A stretch of DNA of 64,000 nt from assembly GCA_017395045.1 (NCBI GenBank), contig JAFPWG010000014.1:1-64000 (forward strand). The letters are read 5' to 3'. Of this stretch, positions 44,011 through 52,258 are shown one piece after another. Origin of the DNA: Bacteroidales bacterium (GTDB lineage Bacteria; Bacteroidota; Bacteroidia; Bacteroidales; UBA932). The number at the start of each line of letters is the position of its first letter. Position 1 is the stretch's first letter. The position numbers and the translations under genes were made by a program. A model generated the notes under the pieces. It saw nothing but the letters and a program-made list of their open reading frames with translations, did no database searches and was not told where the DNA came from.

Positions 44011-45264
44011 CTAGTCGAAAAATCCGGGTTGTTTGTACCCGAGACCCAGTTCGCGGTCCACGGTGGCGATGATGCCCTGGACCTGGCCCATCGCGAACAT
44101 GCGGCCGAGGAGGGTGTAGCCCGCGTTGTGGCCGTGGGCGGACTCGTCCATGATGCCGCCGGGCGTGTCGGTGAAGGTCATGCCATGGTCCACGCGCATC
44201 GGGAGGGCGGGATTCTCCTTCTCGAAGATGCGGACGAGTTCGATGAGGTCCGCCCGGCCGCCGAGGTGCGAGGCTTCGGTGAAGTCCCCGTTCGGGAAGA
44301 TGTGGCAGGAGCGCAGGTGTACGAAATGGGTGCGGGAAGCGAACTTCCGGGCCATGCCCACGACATCGTTGTAAGCCCCGGCGGACAGGCTTCCAGCGCA
44401 GAAAGTCAGGCCGTTATGCTTGTTCGGGACCGCGTTGAGGAACCATTCGATGTCCTCCTCGGTGCGGACGATGCGCGGCAGGCCCAGGATCTCGATGGGC
44501 GGATCGTCCGGATGCACGCACATGTTCATCCCGCATTCGTCGCAGACAGGCATGATGGCCTCCAGGAAGTATTTCATGTTGGCCCGAAGCCGGGCCTTGT
44601 CGATGCCATTGTACAGATCCAGGAACGCCCGGAACTTCTGCACGGGCGCGGAGTCGTTCTCGCTGAAATTGCCGCTCACGAAGCCTTGCGTCTTGATGAC
44701 GATATTCTCCACCAGCTTGTGGTCTCTCTCCGGCGTCATGGTCTTCGCGAGCCCGTCGGCCTCGGCGAGGACGTTCCGTCCCTCGCCAACGCCCTCCGGG
44801 AACCGGAACTTCGCCCACTCCTTGCGGGCGCCGGGGCGCTTCAGGATGTAGATGTCGAAGTAGGCGAACTCGGCATAGTTGAAATACAGGTTCGTGGCGC
44901 CGTTCGGGTTCTCGTGGAAGAGGTCCGTGCGGGCCCAGTCCAGCACCGGCATGAAGTTGTAGCAGATGCAGTGGATGCCCTCGGCGGCGAGGTTCCGCAG
45001 CGACTGTTTGTACACCTCGATCTGCTCGTCGCGGTCAGGGCCGCCGTACTTGATGGTTTCCACGACGGGAAGCGACTCCACGACGCTCCACCGCATGCCG
45101 TAGCTCTCGATATACTCCCGCAGGTCGCGGATCTTCTCCCGCGTCCATACTTGTCCCAGCGGGACGTCGTGCAACGCGGTCACGATGCCTTCCACGCCGA
45201 TCTGCCGGAGCATTGCCAGCGTGATCTTGTCTTTCTTACCGAACCATCTCCAGGTTTTTTCCAT
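44011..45264 (-). CDS. uxuA: Mannonate dehydratase
   Basis: UxuA dehydrates D-mannonate to 2-keto-3-deoxygluconate. This is a 417-residue TIM-barrel enzyme with the usual features: TWRWFGKKDKITL at the N-terminus, GIHCICYNFMPVLDWARTDL (about residues 96-115), the metal-site MNMCVHPDDPP (about residues 250-260), FCAGSLSAG, VHLRSCH and MRVDHGMTFTDTPGG near the C-terminus. It lies 3 nt downstream of the GH67 gene, directly tying glucuronic-acid release to its catabolism. The uronate isomerase (UxaC) needed upstream is not in this window. Confidence 0.96.
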   Translation of the reverse strand: MEKTWRWFGKKDKITLAMLRQIGVEGIVTALHDVPLGQVWTREKIRDLREYIESYGMRWSVVESLPVVETIKYGGPDRDEQIEVYKQSLRNLAAEGIHCICYNFMPVLDWARTDLFHENPNGATNLYFNYAEFAYFDIYILKRPGARKEWAKFRFPEGVGEGRNVLAEADGLAKTMTPERDHKLVENIVIKTQGFVSGNFSENDSAPVQKFRAFLDLYNGIDKARLRANMKYFLEAIMPVCDECGMNMCVHPDDPPIEILGLPRIVRTEEDIEWFLNAVPNKHNGLTFCAGSLSAGAYNDVVGMARKFASRTHFVHLRSCHIFPNGDFTEASHLGGRADLIELVRIFEKENPALPMRVDHGMTFTDTPGGIMDESAHGHNAGYTLLGRMFAMGQVQGIIATVDRELGLGYKQPGFFD

Positions 45265-45267
45265 GGT

Positions 45268-48200
45268 CTATTGAAAGAGTTTATGGTCGATCCCGCCGCC
45301 CATCCGGGCATACCCGTCGGCGTTGAGATGCAACCAGTCGTTTTCATACAGGTATTTCGGATCCAGCCGGTCGGGCTGGTCCGGGTCGGCCACCATCCGG
45401 TCGAAGTCGATGACGCCGTCGAAAAGGCCGCTGGTGCGGATCCACCCGTTCAGGGCGACACGCCCCGCTTCGTGGTCCTCGGAGTAATAGCCGTTGCCCT
45501 TGACGGGCGTGACGGTGGCGCCGAAGACCTTGATGCCCACGGCATGGGCTTCCCGGACGATCCGGCTCCAGACCTCCCGGATGCCCTGGGCGGCCGCGAC
45601 TCCGTCCTGGCTCACGCCCAGGTCGTTCGTCCCTTCGAAGAGGATGATGTATTTCACGCCGGGGTGGAGGAACAGGTCGCGGACGTAGCGGCTTTCTCCC
45701 GTCGGGCCGAGGCCGCCTCCGAGGACGCAGTTCCCGCCCAGGCCGAAGTTCAGGACGGCGAGGTCGCGGGTCGCGGGGTCGGCCAGGAGAGACCGCGACA
45801 GCTGGTCCGTCCAGCGGTCCTGCCCATTGGTCGTGGTACCGCGGCCGTCGGTGATGGAATCGCCCAGGACGGCGATGGCGGCGCCTCCGCGCTTCCGTTT
45901 TACGTCAATGGAACTGATTGTATACCAGTGGTTTGTTTCGGCAACCGGTGCCGAAAAGTCGGATGTGCACCCAACGGCGAGATAGGACGTGGTCCGAGAG
46001 CCGGGGTGGCTGGTGAGCGGCTGCGGGGACACGGCTCCGTAATGGATCGTGACGGCGAGGTTCATCCGCTCCTCCAGGGGGAATGCGACCGGGTCACTGA
46101 CGGCCATGCCGCCCGGAGCCATCTTCACGCCCGGATGTCCGCCGAAGGTGAGCGCGACGGACGTCCCTTCCCGGATGTCCGGGCTTTCGCCCATCGTTTC
46201 CGCCACGGCGATTTCCACCCCCAGGATTTCCGTGGGGGTTTCGTTGAAGAGATTGGACAGGTGAAGCCGCAGTTCTTCTCCGCCCAGCGACACTTGCACG
46301 ATCTGCCGGAAGGAATTCCAGGCGAGTCCGGGTTCGGGCGGAAGATTGTGCGGCTCAGCCACTTGCAGGGCGGTCGCCCAGGTGGCGACCCAGTCGCCGT
46401 CCTTCGACAGGGGCTCCGCATCCGGAGGGAGCGGCCGCCCGGAAGAAAGCTGGAAATAGCCTACGCAGGCATCGCGCCACCAGCGGGCGTCGTTCGCCTG
46501 GACGGCGAGTTTCGCATCCGTCTCGTCCCAGAGGGCGGGGGAGACATAGGGCCTCAGGCCCTTCCAGGTATCCCGGAACCCGTCCACGGTCCGGATGCCG
46601 CGGTCGTAATGGAGGCAGATTCCGTCCCAGAGGGTGTGCCCGGATTCCAGGCGGTAGTCCCACGGGAGGTGGTGGAACCAAAGCAGGAGGTTCTCCGGGC
46701 AGGTTTCCGGGTCGTTGAAAGTGGAAGCCAGCGGTTCGTTGTACTGGTCCACGTTGCCGGATCCCTTCCGGGTACGGTCGAAACCGATGCCCGCGCTGTC
46801 GGCCTGATGGTAGTACGCCGGAGTCCAGTCGGGCCGCGCCAGGCGCTCCCAGGGCATGGGCCCGTAGTGGGTGCCGCCGAACAGGTGGTGCAACCCCAGG
46901 GGCATCTCGTAGTCCACGACCGCTTCCCGGGAGGCCATCATCATTTCCCGGACGGGTTTCACGAACTTCTTTCCGAAGGCTTTCTCCGACATTCCGGCAG
47001 GGCGGAGGAAGGTCTGGCGGATCCATTCGTCGGCGATGTCCTCCGCTTTCAGGCCGGGATCCCAGGCAAGGCGGCCGAAGGCATACCAGTTGGCCTGGGC
47101 GAACACGTAGCCGCAGAAATTGGCGTCCTGCCCCGTGTTGGCGACGCCGGCGATGGCCTTGACGGTCCGGTAAACCGGCGTCCCGGGCCCGTCGCGGTAG
47201 GTGTCGCTTTGGAGGCACTCTTCCCAGGTGGTGCCGTGATAAGCCAGGTGGTTGGAGAAGCCCAGATACTCCTGGGTAATCTGGAACTCCATCATCATCT
47301 GCGTGTTACGGAGTTTTCCGAACAGCGGGCTGAAGGGTTCCCGGGGCTGGAAGTCCACAGGGCCGTTCTTGATTTGGACGATGACGTTGTCCGCGAACTG
47401 CCCGTCCAGCGGCAGGAATTCCTCCACAGCCTGGTTGGCCCGGTCGGGGCTGGTGGGGTTGTAGACGAAGGCCCTCCACATCACGATGCCGCCGTAGGGC
47501 GCCAGGGCCTCGGCGAGCATGTTGGCCCCATCGGCGTGGGTACGACCGTAGTCCTGGGGACCGGCCTGGCCTTCGGAATTGGCCTTCACGAGGAAGCCGC
47601 CGAAGTCCGGGACCGCCCTGTAGATTTCCGTGGCCTTGTCCTTCCACCAGTTCCGGACGGCGGGGTCCAGCGGGTCGCCGCTTCCCAGGCCGCTGAGGGC
47701 GATGGGACTGGTCCATTTGATGGACAGATAGGTCCTGAGGCCGTATTCCCGGAGGATGTCCGCGATGGCGGCGACACGGGCGATGTGTTCCGCGTCCAGG
47801 ATCAACGGATTGGAATTCACATTGTTGAGTACGGCCCCGTTCAGGCCTACGGAGGCGCACAACTCCCCATACCGGCGGATCCGGTCCACCGGTATCTCCG
47901 GCGAGGTCCACTCCCACATGGACAGGCCGGCATACCCGCGCTCCACGGTATCGTCCAGGTTGTCCCAGTGGTTCAGGAGGCGGATGTCGTAGTACGGCTT
48001 TTCCTCCAGGTCCATGCCAGGCCCGGCCTGGCCCAGGATTCCGGCGCGCCGCAGGGCGTGAAGACCGTACCGGAGGCCAGCCTCGGAACCGGCGTCGATG
48101 TGGCGTCTGCCGTCCCGGTCGTAGATATGGTATCCTTCCCGGGGGAGGGCCGGGTCGATCCGGGTTTCCACGCCGGCCTGCACTTCGCCGACGGACGGGC

Positions 48201-48309
48201 CGGCGGCGAGCCACAGGTCGGAACCGTCCTGGACAGGAGGTTGTACGGCCGGATGGCAGGCAGCGAGGAGCAGTCCGAGGAGCAGGAGGGGGAGTATCTT
48301 TTTTTCCAT
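45268..48309 (-). CDS. GH67 alpha-glucuronidase fused to an SGNH esterase
   Basis: This 1013-residue lipoprotein has lipobox LLAAC (Cys at residue 18) with no acidic export signal after the Cys, so it is probably periplasmic. Residues about 20-630 are GH67: the KANSEGQAGPQDYGRTHADGANML catalytic-acid region (Glu about residue 245) and the paired base residues Asp in NGPVDFQPREPFSPLFG (about residue 317) and Glu in MMMEFQITQEY (about residue 340). From WVATWATALQ (about residue 636) an SGNH/GDSL esterase follows: a beta-sandwich, then GDSIT (about residue 815), the Gly block LGGN, GTND and the Asp-His pair DWLH (about residue 993). It should remove glucuronic acid and acetyl groups from xylan fragments. 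Confidence 0.92.
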   Translation of the reverse strand: MEKKILPLLLLGLLLAACHPAVQPPVQDGSDLWLAAGPSVGEVQAGVETRIDPALPREGYHIYDRDGRRHIDAGSEAGLRYGLHALRRAGILGQAGPGMDLEEKPYYDIRLLNHWDNLDDTVERGYAGLSMWEWTSPEIPVDRIRRYGELCASVGLNGAVLNNVNSNPLILDAEHIARVAAIADILREYGLRTYLSIKWTSPIALSGLGSGDPLDPAVRNWWKDKATEIYRAVPDFGGFLVKANSEGQAGPQDYGRTHADGANMLAEALAPYGGIVMWRAFVYNPTSPDRANQAVEEFLPLDGQFADNVIVQIKNGPVDFQPREPFSPLFGKLRNTQMMMEFQITQEYLGFSNHLAYHGTTWEECLQSDTYRDGPGTPVYRTVKAIAGVANTGQDANFCGYVFAQANWYAFGRLAWDPGLKAEDIADEWIRQTFLRPAGMSEKAFGKKFVKPVREMMMASREAVVDYEMPLGLHHLFGGTHYGPMPWERLARPDWTPAYYHQADSAGIGFDRTRKGSGNVDQYNEPLASTFNDPETCPENLLLWFHHLPWDYRLESGHTLWDGICLHYDRGIRTVDGFRDTWKGLRPYVSPALWDETDAKLAVQANDARWWRDACVGYFQLSSGRPLPPDAEPLSKDGDWVATWATALQVAEPHNLPPEPGLAWNSFRQIVQVSLGGEELRLHLSNLFNETPTEILGVEIAVAETMGESPDIREGTSVALTFGGHPGVKMAPGGMAVSDPVAFPLEERMNLAVTIHYGAVSPQPLTSHPGSRTTSYLAVGCTSDFSAPVAETNHWYTISSIDVKRKRGGAAIAVLGDSITDGRGTTTNGQDRWTDQLSRSLLADPATRDLAVLNFGLGGNCVLGGGLGPTGESRYVRDLFLHPGVKYIILFEGTNDLGVSQDGVAAAQGIREVWSRIVREAHAVGIKVFGATVTPVKGNGYYSEDHEAGRVALNGWIRTSGLFDGVIDFDRMVADPDQPDRLDPKYLYENDWLHLNADGYARMGGGIDHKLFQ

Positions 48310-48323
48310 ATTACAATTTCACC

Positions 48324-48353
48324 TTGCAAGTTAGCAATAAAACGTTAAATTTG
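48324..48353 (+). promoter_or_regulatory. Promoter of the rightward GH43-esterase operon
   Basis: TTG (48324-48326), 19 nt, TAAATTTG (48346-48353) fits the -33/-7 layout before the ATG at 48374. A 6-bp inverted repeat TAGCAA/TTGCTA (48332-48337, 48351-48356) overlaps it and might be an operator. The leftward GH67-uxuAB operon starts 64 nt away, and its promoter is not clear to me. Confidence 0.55.
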
Positions 48354-48373
48354 CTATCCATTAGTTTTTTCAG

Positions 48374-49687
48374 ATGAAAAAGATACTTGTCCTCGCGGTC
48401 CTCCTCCCGGCCGTCACCCTCTCCGCACAGAACCCCGTCATCAGGGGACAGTTTACGGCCGACCCCACCGCCCGCGTCTTCGAGGGCAAGGTGTGGCTGT
48501 ACGCTTCGCACGACATCATCAGCCCCGTGGAACCGGAACGCAAGTGGTTCTGCATGGAGGATTATCACGCCTTCTCCTCGGAGGACCTCGTCCACTGGAC
48601 GGACCACGGCGTAATCCTGGACCAGAAGGATGTACCGTGGGGCAATCCGGAAGGCTATTCCATGTGGGCGCCGGACTGCGTGGAACGGAACGGCAGGTAT
48701 TATTTTTACTTCCCGGATGCGCCCAAGGCCGGCCGCGGTTTCGCCGTGGGCGTGGCCGTTGCGGACCGTCCGGACGGACCTTTTACGCCGGCGGAGAATT
48801 CAATCGAAGGGGTGTTCGGCATCGACCCGTGCGTGCTGGTGGCTTCCGACGGGAATGCCTATCTCTACTGGTCCGGCATGGGTTTTTCGGGCGCGAAGCT
48901 CAAGGAGAACATGGTCGGGCTGGATGGACCGCCGGTCCGTCTGGATGCCGCCCTGCCCGGTCCGGGACTCAAGGAGGGGCCCTTCATCTTCGAGCGTGAC
49001 GGGAAGTTCTACCTCACCTATCCCTGGGTGCAGGACCGTACGGAGTCTCTGGTCTATGCCATGGCCGACAGCCCCCTGGGGCCGTTCGAATACAAGGGCA
49101 AGATCATGGAGAAGTCCCCGAACGAGTGCTGGACGAACCACCATTCCTTCGTGGAATACAAGGGGCAGTGGTACCTGTTCTATCACCACAACGATTATTC
49201 CCCCGATTTCGACAAGAACCGCTCCGTCCGCATCGACAAGGTCCGTTTCAATCCGGACGGTACCATCGAGCAGGTGACTCCGACCTACCGCGGCGTGGGC
49301 GTCACCCCGGCGTCAGGACCCGTCCAGGTCGATCGTTACAGCGGCATCTATCATGTCGCGACGTACATCGACTTCCTGAATCCGTCGAAGCCCTTCGACG
49401 GCTGGTACGTCCATCTGGGACGTCCCGGGGCATGGGTCCGCTACGATGAGGTCGACTTCGGCGCCACCGCTCCTGCGACGGTCACGTTCCGTTACCGGGG
49501 CTGTGCGAAGGTCTCCGTCCTGCTCTCCGACGAGGAGTCCCTGGGGATGTTCGAGCTTCCGGCCGCCAAGGCAGGCTGGAAGGAGGTGACGCTGCCCTTG
49601 ACTGGGACCGCCACCGGTCTCCGGAACCTGAAACTCCGCGTGGAGGAAGGTGCGTGGCTGGACGTCGACTGGGTTTCCTTTGAATAG
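48374..49687 (+). CDS. Secreted GH43 with C-terminal CBM6-like domain
   Basis: This 437-residue exported enzyme has a signal peptide (MKKILVLAVLLPAVTLSAQ). The GH43 propeller (about residues 24-310) has the base Asp in FTADPTARVF, the second Asp in FGIDPCVLVA (about residue 153) and the acid Glu in GLKEGPFIFE (about residue 201). The C-terminal 120 residues (VDRYSGIYHVATYIDFLNPSK and ending EGAWLDVDWVSFE) have the pattern of a CBM6 beta-sandwich. It probably releases arabinose from arabinoxylan. It is the first gene of a four-gene rightward operon. Confidence 0.9.
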   Translation: MKKILVLAVLLPAVTLSAQNPVIRGQFTADPTARVFEGKVWLYASHDIISPVEPERKWFCMEDYHAFSSEDLVHWTDHGVILDQKDVPWGNPEGYSMWAPDCVERNGRYYFYFPDAPKAGRGFAVGVAVADRPDGPFTPAENSIEGVFGIDPCVLVASDGNAYLYWSGMGFSGAKLKENMVGLDGPPVRLDAALPGPGLKEGPFIFERDGKFYLTYPWVQDRTESLVYAMADSPLGPFEYKGKIMEKSPNECWTNHHSFVEYKGQWYLFYHHNDYSPDFDKNRSVRIDKVRFNPDGTIEQVTPTYRGVGVTPASGPVQVDRYSGIYHVATYIDFLNPSKPFDGWYVHLGRPGAWVRYDEVDFGATAPATVTFRYRGCAKVSVLLSDEESLGMFELPAAKAGWKEVTLPLTGTATGLRNLKLRVEEGAWLDVDWVSFE

Positions 49688-49707
49688 ACGTATTGAACTG
49701 AACCGAT

Positions 49708-50715
49708 ATGAAACGTTTTCTTTTCCTTCCCTGGCTGGCCGTCCTGGTGGCCGGTTGCGCGCCGAAGCCGTCGGCACAAGATACCTTCGTGAACCTGGGG
49801 AATCCTTTGATCCGGGATTGTTATACTGCCGATCCCGCGCCGATGATCGCCTCCGACGGCCGTCTGTACCTGTTCTGCGGTCACGACGAGCAGTTTGACG
49901 ACCAGCCCGGGTACGAAGGGAAATACGGCTTCAACATCACCGAGTGGCTTTGCTACTCCACTTCGGACATGCAGAACTGGACGGCTCACGGCACTGTGAT
50001 GAAGCCGACGGATTTCAGCTGGGCGGTAGGGGAGGCCTGGGCCTCGCAGTGCATTGAAGTGGACGGGAAATACTATTTCTTCGTGTCCTGCCAGAGCGGC
50101 GACCCCGATTGCAAGGCGATCGGAGTGGCGGTGGCGGACCGTCCGGAGGGACCGTACACCGACGCCATCGGCAAGGCGCTGATCCTGGACGACATGACGC
50201 CCAATGGTCCGCGCGGCTGGTGGAACGATTTCGATCCGACGGTGATGATCGATGACGACGGCACTCCCTGGATGTGCTGGGGCAACGGAACCTGCTTCCT
50301 GGTGCGGCTCAAAAAGAACATGGTGGAGCTGGACGGGGAAATCATGACCCTGCCCATGGAGCGGTACGTGGAAGGCCCGTGGATCTACAAGCGGGACGGC
50401 CATTATTACAATGTCTACGCATCGATGGGCGAGGGCGGCGAGACCGTCAGCTACGCGATGGCGGATGCCATCGAGGGCCCGTGGGAGTGCAAGGGCGAAC
50501 TCACCGGAGCGGCGAAGGACAGCTTCACCATCCACCCCGGAGTAATTGATTATCAGGGGAAAAGCTATCTGTTCTACCATAATTCCACCCTCTCCCTGAA
50601 CGGCTACGGTCCTGCGACCGGACGCCGCAGCGTCTGTGTCGAAGAACTCCACTACAATGCCGACGGCACGATGCAGCGCGTGGAACAGACGGTGGAAGGA
50701 ATAACCAGGCAATGA
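49708..50715 (+). CDS. Lipoprotein GH43 glycosidase
   Basis: This 335-residue GH43 enzyme has a lipoprotein signal (lipobox VAGC, Cys at residue 17). Catalytic positions are Asp in YTADPAPMIA (about residue 42), Asp in DFDPTVMIDD (about residue 175) and Glu in RYVEGPWIYK (about residue 222). It has no added binding domain. It is 20 nt after the GH43-CBM6 gene and 7 nt before the esterase gene. It resembles the cytoplasmic GH43 at 39914-40912 in layout but is exported, so the two may act on the same bonds on either side of the membrane. Confidence 0.9.
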   Translation: MKRFLFLPWLAVLVAGCAPKPSAQDTFVNLGNPLIRDCYTADPAPMIASDGRLYLFCGHDEQFDDQPGYEGKYGFNITEWLCYSTSDMQNWTAHGTVMKPTDFSWAVGEAWASQCIEVDGKYYFFVSCQSGDPDCKAIGVAVADRPEGPYTDAIGKALILDDMTPNGPRGWWNDFDPTVMIDDDGTPWMCWGNGTCFLVRLKKNMVELDGEIMTLPMERYVEGPWIYKRDGHYYNVYASMGEGGETVSYAMADAIEGPWECKGELTGAAKDSFTIHPGVIDYQGKSYLFYHNSTLSLNGYGPATGRRSVCVEELHYNADGTMQRVEQTVEGITRQ

Positions 50716-50722
50716 ACCGGTC

Positions 50723-52255
50723 ATGAAGAAAACTATCCTGACGCTTTCGGCCCTGGCCGTCGCCTTGGGCCTGTACGCCCAGCCGGGCGGCTTCGGCGGT
50801 TTCCAGATGCCCAAGGTGGACGTCCGCTGCTCCGGGAAGGTGGCGGACGTGGATTATGCGGGTGACGGCGAAGTCTTTCACCGGCTGGACATCTACTATC
50901 CCCGGGTGGAGAAACCCGCTTATCCCGTCGTAATCCATATCTACGGAAGCGCGTGGTATTCCAATAATTCCAAGGGAATGGCCGATCTGGGCACCATCGT
51001 GAACGCCCTGCTGGACGCAGGCTACGCCGTAGTCACCCCGAACCACCGTTCCTCCGGGGATGCGAAGTTCCCCGCCCAGATCGAGGATATCAAGGGCGTG
51101 GTCCGCTTCGTGCGCGCGAATGCGGAGAAATACCGCTTCGACACGTCCTTTATCGCGACCTCCGGCTTCTCCTCAGGCGGGCATCTGTCCTCCCTGGCGG
51201 CTACCAGTGGCGGCGTGGCCGCTCTGGAAGGCACCGTGGGGGGCAACCTGGGCTTTTCCAGCCGCGTGGACGCGGCTTGTGACTGGTCCGGTCCTGTGGA
51301 CCTGCATTACATGAGCTGCGGCAGGGCGGAAGATACCTGGAACCATGCTCCCGAGGAGGCTGTGATGGGCTTTCCTTTCCAGGGCAACGAGGAGCGCTTC
51401 AGGGCCCTCGACGCCACAAGCTACATCGACCCTTCCGACCCGCCCGTAATCATTTTCCACGGCACGGCCGACAGCGTGGTCCCTTGCTGCCAGGCTCCGT
51501 ACTTCTACGGTCTCCTTGCTGATGCGGGTGTCACGGCCGAGCTCCATCTGGTGGAAGGAGGAGACCATGGCATGGGTATGTATGCCGATGAAACCCTCTG
51601 CGCGATGGTCACGTTCCTGGACCGGGTCCGTACCCGGAGGTATGCCGATTCATCCACCCGTCTGGAGAAGTACATGGTCCCCGCTACCGGCGCGTACGCC
51701 GTGCCGGACGAGCAGGGGTTCCTGGGCCGCTGGCTGTTGCTGGACCCCATCAGCAAACCCAACCGCACCAATACGGTCTTTACTGACAGCTATATCCGCG
51801 AGGTTTTCAGCGAGCAGTTTTTCCCCGGACAGCTGGGCGACGTCCTCCCCAAGGACGGCTCCAAGGTCAGGAAGCTCCGGTGGCATGCCTTTGACAGCCA
51901 GCGCTTCAACGTGAAGCTGTTCCGTTTTGCGACGAACCTGACGGAAGACCGTTACGGCGTAATCTTCTGGGTTGCTACCGTCGTGAACTGCGAAGAGGAC
52001 ATTCCGGATGTCCGCCTCGCCGTCGGCTCCAACTCCGCTTCCATGTGGTGGGTGAACGGCGAGGAGGCCCTCGTCCTGTCCGGCGACCGCCGGATGGTGA
52101 TGGACGACGGCTGCTCCCGGCGCCTTACCCTCCGGAAAGGCCGCAATGTCATCTGGGGCGCCGTGATCAACGGTCCCGGGATGAGCGATTTTTGCGCCAG
52201 GTTCATCGACGGGACCGGCAACCCGGTCAGGAACATCACCCTCAGTACGAAATAA
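50723..52255 (+). CDS. Two-domain secreted esterase (acetyl-xylan/feruloyl esterase-like)
   Basis: This 510-residue exported protein has a signal peptide ending near YAQPGG. Residues about 30-300 form an alpha/beta hydrolase of the BD-FAE-like type: PVVIHIYGSAWYSNN (oxyanion region), the nucleophile elbow GFSSGGHLSS (Ser about residue 150), IIFHGTADSVVP (acid Asp) and GGDHGMGMY (His about residue 279). The C-terminal 200 residues (GFLGRWLLLDPISKPN, DSYIREVF, WWVNGEEALVL) form a beta-sandwich seen after esterases of xylan-degrading loci. Its role there is not established. It most likely removes acetyl or feruloyl groups. It is within the GH43 operon. Confidence 0.85.
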   Translation: MKKTILTLSALAVALGLYAQPGGFGGFQMPKVDVRCSGKVADVDYAGDGEVFHRLDIYYPRVEKPAYPVVIHIYGSAWYSNNSKGMADLGTIVNALLDAGYAVVTPNHRSSGDAKFPAQIEDIKGVVRFVRANAEKYRFDTSFIATSGFSSGGHLSSLAATSGGVAALEGTVGGNLGFSSRVDAACDWSGPVDLHYMSCGRAEDTWNHAPEEAVMGFPFQGNEERFRALDATSYIDPSDPPVIIFHGTADSVVPCCQAPYFYGLLADAGVTAELHLVEGGDHGMGMYADETLCAMVTFLDRVRTRRYADSSTRLEKYMVPATGAYAVPDEQGFLGRWLLLDPISKPNRTNTVFTDSYIREVFSEQFFPGQLGDVLPKDGSKVRKLRWHAFDSQRFNVKLFRFATNLTEDRYGVIFWVATVVNCEEDIPDVRLAVGSNSASMWWVNGEEALVLSGDRRMVMDDGCSRRLTLRKGRNVIWGAVINGPGMSDFCARFIDGTGNPVRNITLSTK

Positions 52256-52258
52256 GCC

